Assembly: GCF_030704535.1 (NCBI RefSeq) | Contig: NC_081817.1 | Coordinates: 3,859,001-3,923,000 of the forward strand | Length of the DNA stretch: 64,000 nucleotides | Reading direction: 5' to 3' | Source: Vitis vinifera | Lineage: Eukaryota > Streptophyta > Magnoliopsida > Vitales > Vitaceae | Shown here: positions 46,021-64,000 of the stretch, in pieces | How positions within the stretch are numbered: position 1 is the stretch's first letter | Layout: every line of letters begins with the position of its first letter | Notes under the pieces: model-generated | Databases searched by the model: none | What the model was told of the DNA's origin: nothing | The model's input: the letters and a program-made list of their open reading frames with translations, nothing else | Position numbers and translations under genes: made by a program

Positions 46021-47653
46021 CATTAATAGAAATATTTACATATAAATGTGGAATTTTGTGTTACATGAATTTATGATATTTATACTTAATATTTTTGTGT
46101 CAAAGGTGATATTTTTACATATTTTTATTCTAGTTGTTTAATACACAATAATTTTTTATATGATATAATAGTTGAGATTAATCTTAATCTTTATTTTCCA
46201 ATATCTAATGTAAAATATATTTGTTATTCATATAGAAAGTTAAGATTTTTAGATAGCATATGTGCTTATGTTCCAAAAATTCTGGATAACATCTTTTTAT
46301 TTGGTTGTATATGATTTAAATTTTTAATGCTTTAAAAAGTATGTATAAAAATTCTTCTCATGTAAAAAAAAAAAAAAAAAAAGTTTGGATTTACTTATTG
46401 ATAATTTAATACTGAAATTATGCGTTGAAAATTTTGAGTACATAATTTGTTTTGAATACATGTGAAATATATGACTTGGTCATATAATTAATAATATGAT
46501 TTTATATGTCAATTTTCTTTAAGCCATGTTTTATTTATTTATTTTTTTAGGATTGCAAAAATTTTAGTTATATAAAATAATATATATTATTGCAGGCATG
46601 TTTCCACATATAATATTTTTATTAATGCAATAATTTTATCATCCAACAATAATTTTGAAATTACAATAGATTCAACTCTTGCTTTCAATATATTTTATTA
46701 TATCTTTGTATATATATTTAGATATATTTATGGTGGTTCAATTAAAGTTTTGAGACATGAAAAAATTGCAAGATGCTTTAAATCATGATGTGTTCTCTTA
46801 AAATTTTGATATATGAATTAATTTTTATACATTGATTTAGATCATAATAATATGTGAATAAAAATTATTGATCTATTATTACAATTAGTTAGATTATTGA
46901 AATACTTAGTTATTTCATGCATAAATTACTCCACACTTACGAAATCAAATATGTGAAATATTCAAGAAATATGTAACTTTAAATTATCTTTCTGATATTT
47001 TTTTGTTCTATTATATATATTGTGGGAACTTGTGGATGGTTATATATTATGATATATATCTCTTTATGACTTCTTATAAAATGGGATGGTTATATTATAT
47101 ATAAAAGTTCATTCAACTTTCTTCCTACATTCTATTTTCTTTTTCTCGTTTTCTTTTTCTATCACTTTATCATTTTACGACATTACTTTATTATTTTACA
47201 ACAACATATTTGATTTATTTTCAAAGGAATTAATAATAAAACTTTGATTTAAAAGAGAAATTTTAGGATAAGGATGATTTAGTAATAAAAATCTTTATTT
47301 TACAAAAATCTGACGATGTTTTGTCTCAAGTGTTAGATAAACTTTTTTATTAGATAAAATTGAGGGATTTATAGATAGGCTTTAGTGTTAAGTGATATAA
47401 AAACCCCCAAGTTTCTCTTTCTCTTTCTCTCATTTTTCAAAGTTAGTTATTTTATCAAATACCCCTTATTTTATATTCTTTTATTTATCTCTTTTGCTGG
47501 CCGTAAACATATTCCTCTGAGTCCTTGAAGCCTAGTAGATGCGAATATAGGATAATATGTCCTCTACGATTGTATCTCATTACAATTCTAGGATACAAGC
47601 CCCTATTTATTAGCAGAGATAAAAATAATAATAATCAATGAGGACAGGAAATT

Positions 47654-50946
<3,293 letters not shown>

Positions 50947-51011
50947 ATCCCCTAGCTATGGACAGGGGTCGTACCAATTGCTTGCATTTTTATGCAAATG
51001 AATGGCCTTTA

Positions 51012-51018
51012 ATTTATA
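51012..51018 (-). promoter_or_regulatory. Probable TATA box of gene E
   Basis: TATAAAT on the minus strand, about 66 bases before the start codon, mirrored by TATAAAT at 53881-53887 before F. Confidence 0.55.
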
Positions 51019-53880
51019 GAAGAACTACAAGGCCTCTCTAAACAATGTTTTCGTAAATACAATTATTATTTGTTGGAAGTTTTTTATATTTTCTTATTTA
51101 GCTAATGTTTTATAAGGAATTTTATTATTATTAAAAAGGAAATTAAAAAATAAGTTTATCTTTATAAAAAAAATATTTGTATGAAATCAGGACAAAATAT
51201 AAAGTGAAATTTGATTAAAATAGTGAGTCCTTTATGAAATTTAGGAATCACTCTTTGACTACAGTGAATGGGTAGAATGCCTCACCACATTAACATTTAT
51301 GTTCTCTCGTGATTGCTTTTTATTTATTTTTGTTTCTTGTTTATTATTCCCTTGCTTTTACATAACAAATATAGAGACAATACAATGAATGTGATTAAGT
51401 ATGATATAGAAAAAAAAAAGAAATTTATTTTATGTTCTTAAAAATATTTTTTTAAATATTTTAAAATTTTGTAGTGTCCAATTTTTTTTTTATATCTTTA
51501 AATTTTAACATGTTTAAAAAAATTTGTAGAACAATTCATATTTAAAAAAAAAAAATCTATTTTTAGAAATAAAATAGAAAGTATATTTAAAACTATTAAC
51601 TTAATAAATTCTAAAACCTTACCAAATTCAACTTTAAAGTAGTCCTAACCTAATTAATATAGATAGGCCCAACAAAATTAAAGAACATAAATTCAACCAA
51701 AACCAAGTTGATCAAAACAATTTTCGGCAAACCAAAACCATCAAAATCACTAATATAAGTCCAAACAAAAATAAGAAAATAATTATGGATCAAGGAAATA
51801 AAATGAGCAATAAAGATAATTTTATAACAATGGTCCTAAATTCATTTCCTTCTCAATAAGATTACCAACAGCTATATCATACACATTCTGGACTTGCAAA
51901 GCAATTTCTCAATTGAAACATGGTGATGTCCATCCTCATGTGAATTAGTCAACTGAATCAGATACTTTGGTTGTTTAGGGGGCTAAAGCTATCTAAATAC
52001 ATTATAATCAGTCATCACTAAATTCCTATACTTGTTAATGCTATCCATTCAACAAATTAAGTAATTTTATAAATCGATTACAAAAGAGAATATATATAAA
52101 TTAAACCATGAGAAACATTCAGAGTCCAAAATCTAAAAGTTGATAAAATTTTCATTAACTATAATGTAAAGAACACCTCTTTTCTTATCAAACCCTTCAT
52201 CATTAATATTAATAGAATTTAAAGTCTCTTGAGATTCAAAAAATTTCATTGCTTTTAGATAATTTGTCAATTCCTCACAATATCTTTAATGTCTCTTTTC
52301 GTAGTAGTAATAATACCTCACATTCCTCCATAAGTGTGATTGGGAACAATCATCTCTCTTATCATAGTACTTTTCTAGCAATTTACTCATACTACAATGT
52401 GGTTTAGAATTCATCACAAGAGTTTGTATATGAGATGAACTACTTGGCTATTTAATATTTTTAGTTTCTAAAAGAACAATTAACACCTCATTCACCATCA
52501 ATGTTGTCTTTCCAACTAAAAGTATAATTACCACTATCTCATATGATTTTGGTGGGGATCCTAAACAATTTTAACTTCTACACTTAGTAATTAGGTGATT
52601 GCCTGCTAATCTCTATTGTAAATAAAACACTAAAAACTAAAAACGTGATCACTCTAGCCAAGAAAAATCGAATATAGAATAAGCATGGTTTTGTAGTATT
52701 CCAAGTTGTCATCCTCGAGGATCAATATTTATATGTTTATTTGTTTTTAAATCAAAATGATTAATTATTTGTTAAAGGTAAAAAATGCCTAATTCAAATA
52801 AATTAGAATAAAATATGAACAAAGATTTCTTCAATAAACATATTTAAATTGTAGAATAATTATTGATTTTTAATTTAATTAATCAAGATTGGGGATCCAC
52901 AATCTAACATCGAGTATAGACCTTTAGGTGAAACTAGTCTTAGAGTAATTAAAATGCATGGTCCAACAAGATTAACCTAAGTTTCACACCTCAGAGTTAA
53001 TCTATATCATAACTTCTTACAAAATTTTAAAATATTAAAAAATTATTTTTAAGAACATAAAAATTTCTTCTTCTTCTTCTTCTTCTTTTTTTAGGTTTCA
53101 TAATCACATTTTTTTTTTTTTTGCTTGCTGAATATTGTTTTGATCAACTTGGTTTTGGTTGAATTTATGTGCTTTGATTTTGTTGGCCTATCTATATTCG
53201 GGCTTTGCTAATTAGGTTAGGACTATTTTAAATTTGAATTTGGTATGTTTTTAGAATTTATTAAGTTGAATAGTTTTAAATATACTTTCTATTTTATTTC
53301 TAAAAATAGATTTTTTTTTAAAATATGAATTCTTATACAATTTTTTAAATTTGGACACTACAAAATTTTAAAATATTTAAAAAATATTTTTAAGAACATA
53401 TATATATATATATATATTTGGGTTTCATAATCAACGGTTTTTTGTTTTTTTTTTTTATATCATACTTAATCACATTCATTATATTGCCTCTATAATTGTC
53501 ATGTAAAAGCAAGGGAATAATAAACAAGAAACAAAAGTAAATAAAAAGCAATCACAAGAGAACATAAATGTCAACGTGGTGAGGCATTGTACCCATCCAC
53601 TGTAGTCAAAGGAGTGATTCCTAATTTCATAAAGGACTCACCATTTTAATCAAATTTCGTTTTATATTATGTGCTGATTGCATACAAATATTCTTTATAA
53701 AGATAAAATTATTTCTCAATTTCCTTCCTAATAATAATAAAATTCCGTATAAAAAATTAGCTAAATAGGAAAATATCAAAAGCTTTCAAAATATACCAAT
53801 TTAAAACATCTTCCAAAAAATAATAATTGTATTTGCAAAAAGATGGTCAAAGCTAGCTTAGAGACGCCTTGTAGTCCTTC
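51019..53880. other. Spacer between divergent genes E and F
   Basis: No gene seen. The outer ~0.75 kb on each side are mirror copies (for example AAAGCAATCACAAGAGAACATAAATG at 53546 against its complement near 51320; quoted here only in part). The central ~1.3 kb (51780-53110) is unique AT-rich sequence without a supported frame, with (TTC)n near 53067 and (TA)n near 53400. Confidence 0.6.
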
Positions 53881-53887
53881 TATAAAT
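53881..53887 (+). promoter_or_regulatory. Probable TATA box of gene F
   Basis: TATAAAT, 70 bases before the start codon; same position as in E. Confidence 0.55.
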
Positions 53888-53950
53888 TAAGGGCCATTCG
53901 TTGGCATAAGTGCGAGCAATTGGTACAACCCCTGCCAATAGCGAAGGGAT

Positions 53951-57367
<3,417 letters not shown>

Positions 57368-57727
57368 GTAAAATTTCTTGTCCTCGCAGATCTTCGCCTC
57401 TGTCGTGTCTAGCTTTTAATAAATCTCATCAATGTTTATTTATTTTTGTCATATCCTAGAATTGTAATGAAACACAATCATACAGAACATATTATCCATT
57501 GTTCGCATGTACTATGGCTTGTGGTACTAAGAAGTTTAGGGCTAAACACACAAAAATAATTACGTAAAAGAGATAAATAAAAGAATATAAGACCAGGGAT
57601 GTTTGATAAAATTAATAGCTAATATATGAAAAGTGAATAAGAGAGTGACCTTGGCTACGTTGTGGGTTTGATAACATAAATTTTTGTCACTCAACTCTAC
57701 ACTAAATGCTACTTACAAACCCTACAA

Positions 57728-57893
57728 TTTATTTAGTAAAAAAAAAAAGGTTTGATTGACCACTTAAGACAATATACCTTTGGTAATTCTTAAATTGGGT
57801 TATTTGATTAAAATTTATTTAGTAAAAAAGGTTTGATTGACCACTTAAGAGAATATTCCTTTGGTAATTTTTAAATTGGGTTATTTGATTAAA
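57728..57893. repeat. Tandem duplication downstream of F, ~85-bp unit
   Basis: ATTTATTTAGTAAAAAA...GGTTTGATTGACCACTTAAGA...TTGGGTTATTTGATTAAA occurs twice in a row, differing mainly in the A-run length. Non-coding. Confidence 0.8.
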
Positions 57894-58480
57894 AAGGTTA
57901 TTGGAAACCAATTTTGGAAATCTAACACTTCATTCTTTTTTAACCTCATTTTTACAAAAATGTTCTTATTATTTTCTTGTAAAAATAACTCTTTCTTTTA
58001 ATACATATTGTAAATACTTGAAATAGTCAAGGACATTTATGTCAAAAATGGGTTTTTTTTTTTTTTTAATAAAAGTATGGAAATAGTTAAATTCGTAAGT
58101 ATAGAGAGTATTTCATCATTTTTAATCAATTATTTCTTTTAAATTTTTATAATCTACTAAATCATCTCTTCTTTTAAATCAAAATTTTATTATTAGTTCC
58201 TTAAAAAATAAATCAAATTCTATTTTATTTGACATATTAAAATTGAATTTTCTTTTAAAATAAAATATTTTATTCTTTATTCTTTAATAATAAAATTGAA
58301 TTTCTAAATAAACTAAATTTAAGTTATTTATAAAAGCTAATTCTTCATTAAAGGGTTATAGAAAAAAAAATGAAAGATATCATTGCATTTCTTTAAATGG
58401 TTTTGACAAAAATAACAGTAAAAATGATCCTAAAGTAAATTAGGAAATGGATCATTTTTATGTACTATGAAGATTTTTTT

Positions 58481-61260
58481 TCCTTTTTGTTAGAATTTTC
58501 TGTTCTAAACTTATTTTCTTATCATGACTATATTACTTAATACTTATTTGATTGTAAGAAAGTTTGGGGAGAAAAATTTGAAAAAGAAAAATAGAAGGAA
58601 TGAATATAATGAAGAAAATTTGTAAAATTCTTCTCTTATTTAGTTATTTGTAGAAAACTTGAGAAAAAAAGTATTGAGAAATGTATCTTTCCCAAACTTC
58701 TAAAATTCTTTTTGCGGAAAATATCAAAGACAATATTTTATCATTTTCCTTATGGTATTTATTCGCCTCTTTTTGTGCATGTAAACATACATAGGATAAT
58801 GATTTTTCTTAACATTCTTTTCCTTTTCATAGCATTTTTGAAGAAATGTAAATATTTTTATTAAAAGAAAAAAAAAATATAATAATGAAATTAATTGATA
58901 ATCTACTACTTTTATTGTTAACTAATATTTACGAGATATTTTTAGATTATATTTTATTGGTTGGATATAATATGGAATAAGATAAAAGAATGAATAATAT
59001 ATTCAATCTCATGTTTGATTGGTAATGAGATAATTTAAAAAAATGCCTGGGACTAATTAGTAAAAGGCCTAAAGCCATAAGTGATCAAGGGACCTTTCCT
59101 GAGGTTTGTACCAAGTTTCAAATAGAAAGGAAATAGGATCTTTATTTGAATACCTTCTCTTAACTAGTTATCGACACGAGTGTTCTTCACCCAAAAAAAT
59201 ATTCATTTTGAAACAACATCTACATTAATATAGTGGTAGAAAAAAAATATCATGCTGGGTCTGGACTTTAAACGATTTAGATACGCATACTAATGAACTT
59301 TGAGGAAAAAATACCCATTTGAATGGTTCATAGTACATATCATTATATGCATTGAAACTAGGTTATTTTATAATTTATTTTATCCTATATTTAATTAAAT
59401 ATGAGATAAAATAAGTCGTAAGATATATTATCTACTCTCTTTTTATATCTCTTGTACATAAAATATGTTAATCATAAGTTAAGAAATAAAATATACAGAC
59501 CCATGTATCATAAATCTTTTTATCAAATTTTAATATTTTTTATTACTTATTTTTAAAATAAAATTTTTATTATAAAATTAAATTTGTGATTGAAAAAGAA
59601 GAACTAAAAAATATTTATAAAATAATATCAATATATTTATGATTTAATATTATATATATATATATATATTAAATAAAATAATATAAAAATCTTGATTTAT
59701 AAATTTTAAATATTTTAATCACAAATATTATTAAATCATAAGAGAAATTTCATATTTTTTAAATAGAAAACATTAGGACACAATATAACTTTTATTTCAA
59801 ATAGTGAAAAATAATATATATTCTGTTTTATTTTTTTATTCATTTTATAAACTAAATATAATCATAACATAGCATATCCAATTGATATAATATCTAAAAT
59901 ATCATATATCCCATTGAAAATCATATCATAAAATATGCATTTCCTATTAAATGAGAGATGACATCTCAATCAAACCTAACATTAGAGCATGATTAAATTA
60001 TTTTTAATTACACATGCTAAATTGAAGAATGTGATTGAATAAGCTTTTGGAGTTTTGAAACAAAGATTTTCAATCTTGAAAACCAAGGCACCAACTACTT
60101 GTTTGGTAACTATTTTTTAAAATAATTCTAAAAAATAGTTTTTAAGAATAGTACAATGTTTTGTAAAACAAAAGTCCATTTGAAAACTTAAAAGAGTTTT
60201 TCCTATTTTTAATATTTTTAAATATGTTTCAAAAATAATGTTTATGTCTATAGCTTTATTTTTAATCATTATATATGTTTGTATTAATGTTTTTAAAATA
60301 GCTCAAAAAAACAAATCAAAACAATTAAAAATAACTAAAAGATATTATTTTAAAACACTTTATTTTCTGTTTTTGATAGTAAAAAATAAAAAATAGTTTT
60401 TGATTGTCAAACATATTTTCGACTTTTTTTGTTTTGAAAAATAGAAAACTATTCTAAAAAACAGTTGTCAAACATATAGTTTTTTATTGCAAAGAAAAAT
60501 TGTTATTATATATCTAGTAATACATCACTATCTTGAAACACAATCTAATTAGATTTATACGTTCAATTTGTATAACCAAATTATAATAAATTATTTAATA
60601 GTTGAATTTGAATTTTTTTTTTAGTTATTTTAATTATCAAGGAATTTTTTTTTTTAACTACCGCTCATTGTTCTAATAACAGTAGGAAACAATCCATATA
60701 ATATTTTATATCAATTAAATTTTTTGTTAATCAAATATGTTATTCATATAATATTTAAACAAATATTCAAAATATATCATATTATAAATATAGGATTAAT
60801 TAAATTTATAATATAACCATTTCTACCCTTAAACTACTTCTGTTATCAAACCGTTAAATTAAATTCAATACTTAGATACTTTTAGCATAAGATAATATCA
60901 AATACTTCCACTTTTATTAATATAACACTTATAATTAAAGAATTAAGTTTTCAGTTGTGATTTTCATTTTATTACCCTATTACTCAAATATAAAAACTAA
61001 AATATATTATTCAAATTAGAAACTATTTTAATTCACTTTTTTTAAAAAAAAAAAATCTAATCTAATTTATAAATCTTCCAAAAACTCATATATACTTCCC
61101 AACAGTGGAAAGATTATATACTGATTACTACTTTGAAGTTATTATTATGTATTAGGACTATAATTCCAAGTGCAATGAGAGAGAATTGTGGGGAAGAGTA
61201 CAATTTTCTATATATGACACCCAAATGCCAAAAGGACTTTATACAATAATGTCTAACCCT
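58481..61260. other. Intergenic, AT-rich, MITE-like segments
   Basis: No gene. 60097-60478 resembles a MITE (left TTTGGTAACTATTTTTTA, right on minus strand TTTGACAACTGTTTTTTA) with interior shared with 32795-33115. 58970-59990 has weak inverted similarity at its edges (ATCTCAATCAAAC type) and may be another element; not resolved. (TA)n near 59650. Confidence 0.45.
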
Positions 61261-61261
61261 T

Positions 61262-61365
61262 TTGGCTTGCCCAAATGCTACTGAGGCAGCTGCTTATGTG
61301 AGGTCCTTTCATCCCACAAGGTCTCCTAATGATACAAGTATGCTCTTATGACTATTGGTAAATAT
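61262..61365 (+). pseudogene. Relic of a subtilase catalytic-serine exon (exon 9)
   Basis: Reads CPNATEAAAYVRSFHPTRSP, clearly derived from [20 protein letters not shown] of the functional genes, followed by NDTSMLL with a one-base deletion that shifts the end, then a donor-like GTAAAT after ATGACTATTG. The His after CP is Asn here. The GTSM part upstream is not recognisable and no other exon is nearby. It marks a former protease gene between F and G. Confidence 0.82.
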
Positions 61366-62368
61366 TGTATCAAAGATAAAATTAATTCACACATTAAGAT
61401 ATACCAGTTTTAATATTCTTTTACCAATTAGGTTTATATCTACGTACCAAACAGAATCAACCAACCATATTATAAATAGCTCTAAAGCATCCTATGTACT
61501 CATATTCCTTAAGCATCTTATGTTCAAGTTCCCTTAATGTTTTTTTTTTTTTTTTCCTTTTTAAGTTTAGGCCCATAAATGGTTGTATTAACATTTTGTT
61601 CGAGTATTAGTTAAAGTCTATCATTTGGGATCAAATTTTTCTAACAGAATTTGTAAATACTCTATAGTCTATTTCCCAACAAAATAATAAAAAAAAAAAA
61701 AAAATTGGACTATGTTAGAGGTATGTGTTGGTGTGGTATTTTTATACATGTTGTATAAGTATCTGAATCACATAACGGGGGAAGAAAAGCTGGCTAATGT
61801 TGAAGGACGGAAAAGATCGAGCATAGATTCTGCTTCTTAGCCGAATGATGGAATATATCTAGGACGTACACCCATATTGTGTCTGTTTCGAATTACAATT
61901 CTTGAGCATATATATACTTATATCGCATTGATGTTGCCAAAAGCATTGGAATTATGGAACTATAAGAAACGAATGAATGCATGACAGTAAGCAATTGATC
62001 GTGACATTGAAGAACTGTACGGAATCTTCTTTCAAAAGAAAAAAAATAAGTAAAAGAGTTGTCATTGAATTTGCTTTTGTACAAGATCCAGCTTGATGTT
62101 CTTGAACTCACCACAACCGTCATGGACAAACATCCATCTTAAACATATATCCTCCAAAAAGAATTCATATAGCTCCAATTATATGAGACAAACTAACGTA
62201 ACTGCGGGCAGTGATTGTGATTCATTAGAAGCATTAACATATAACAAAAAAAAAAAAAAATCACACCCTTAGCATTAGAGCTAGCCGGCTTTGGACTGTA
62301 ATATTTGTTGGCGAGGTTAGCAATGATAGTTTGAGAACCCAATGAGAGGGCGCTTTGGGTCAATTTCC
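61366..62368. other. Upstream region of gene G; no gene
   Basis: AT-rich, no supported frame. Possible old upstream sequence of the gene, ending in the TATA-like box. Confidence 0.45.
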
Positions 62369-62375
62369 TATAAAA
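62369..62375 (+). promoter_or_regulatory. Probable TATA box of gene G
   Basis: TATAAAA, 76 bases before the start codon, in CAATTTCCTATAAAAGG; similar placement to D. Confidence 0.6.
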
Positions 62376-62444
62376 GGTAGCTTGCATCAAAATACAAGCA
62401 CTGTCACCTCAAGATTCTGGGACTATCCCCTTCCAGTGGGCAAT

Positions 62445-63981
<1,537 letters not shown>

Positions 63982-64000
63982 TAAATGATTTTTTCTTTTC

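Larger units (their letters stand above)
43010..47212 (-). mobile_element. Degenerate Copia retrotransposon on minus strand, inserted in the inverted-repeat arm
   Basis: Direct repeats of about 100 bp at 43058-43161 and 47026-47132 (share GAACTTGTGGATG) look like LTR pieces. On the minus strand TGGTATCAGAGC at about 44721-44710 is a canonical initiator-Met primer-binding site, followed by gag and protease. Everything between 44725 and 47132 would then be an unusually long 5' LTR or inserted DNA. Integrase, RT and RNase H are missing. Boundaries come from where homology with the right arm (58146-58480) breaks and resumes, and are approximate. Confidence 0.7.

Noticed and set aside
58970-59990. 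Large TIR element
   Set aside because: Edge similarity is weak and no target duplication could be placed; left as unresolved AT-rich DNA.

Overview
This is plant nuclear DNA: very AT-rich intergenic sequence, short GT-AG introns and abundant hAT-like, LTR and MITE-type repeats. I infer a woody eudicot, with grapevine (Vitis) as the best guess. The host genes are one tandem cluster of secreted subtilisin-like serine proteases (family S8, cucumisin/SBT4 type). Five loci are intact or nearly so by splice-frame reconstruction, or are cut by the window edge, in addition to one 3' end and two relics.

Layout. 61-888: 3' end of protease A (+), cut by the window edge. 3680-3980: internally deleted pseudogene. 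5765-9125: intact protease B (+). 9696-17907: a three-level transposon nest (hAT > LTR element > LTR element). 17908-19640: the displaced remainder of B's 3' flank, homologous to A's. 19682-21338: a hAT inside a hAT, the inner one holding gene-like exons. 25348-29396: protease C (+). 33996-37650: protease D (+). 38190-42528: decayed Copia gag, a TIR element, a 117-bp tandem repeat and a solo LTR. 42690-58480: a large imperfect inverted repeat carrying protease E (-, 47654-50946) and protease F (+, 53951-57367) head to head, its left arm split by a degenerate Copia element with an unusual hairpin array. 61262-61365: relic of a protease catalytic-serine exon. 62445-64000: 5' part of protease G (+), running off the window.

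All intact genes share ten exons with identical intron phases. Intron 1 has a GC rather than GT donor in every copy. A, B, C and the first pseudogene form one subgroup (MA-x-x-KNS-x-LWFLLLSLIC leader); D, E, F and G form another (MA-S/P-PLSWLLL leader). Each predicted protein has a signal peptide, an I9 inhibitor propeptide, an S8 catalytic domain with inserted PA domain, and an Fn3-like C-terminus. They would be secreted to the apothecium-free extracellular space of the plant (apoplast) as zymogens that self-process; substrates cannot be read from sequence.

No conventional RNA gene, CRISPR array or prokaryotic feature was seen. tRNA-like modules do occur, but inside transposable elements. 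Coordinates of exons and of target-site duplications were counted by hand; no database search was run.
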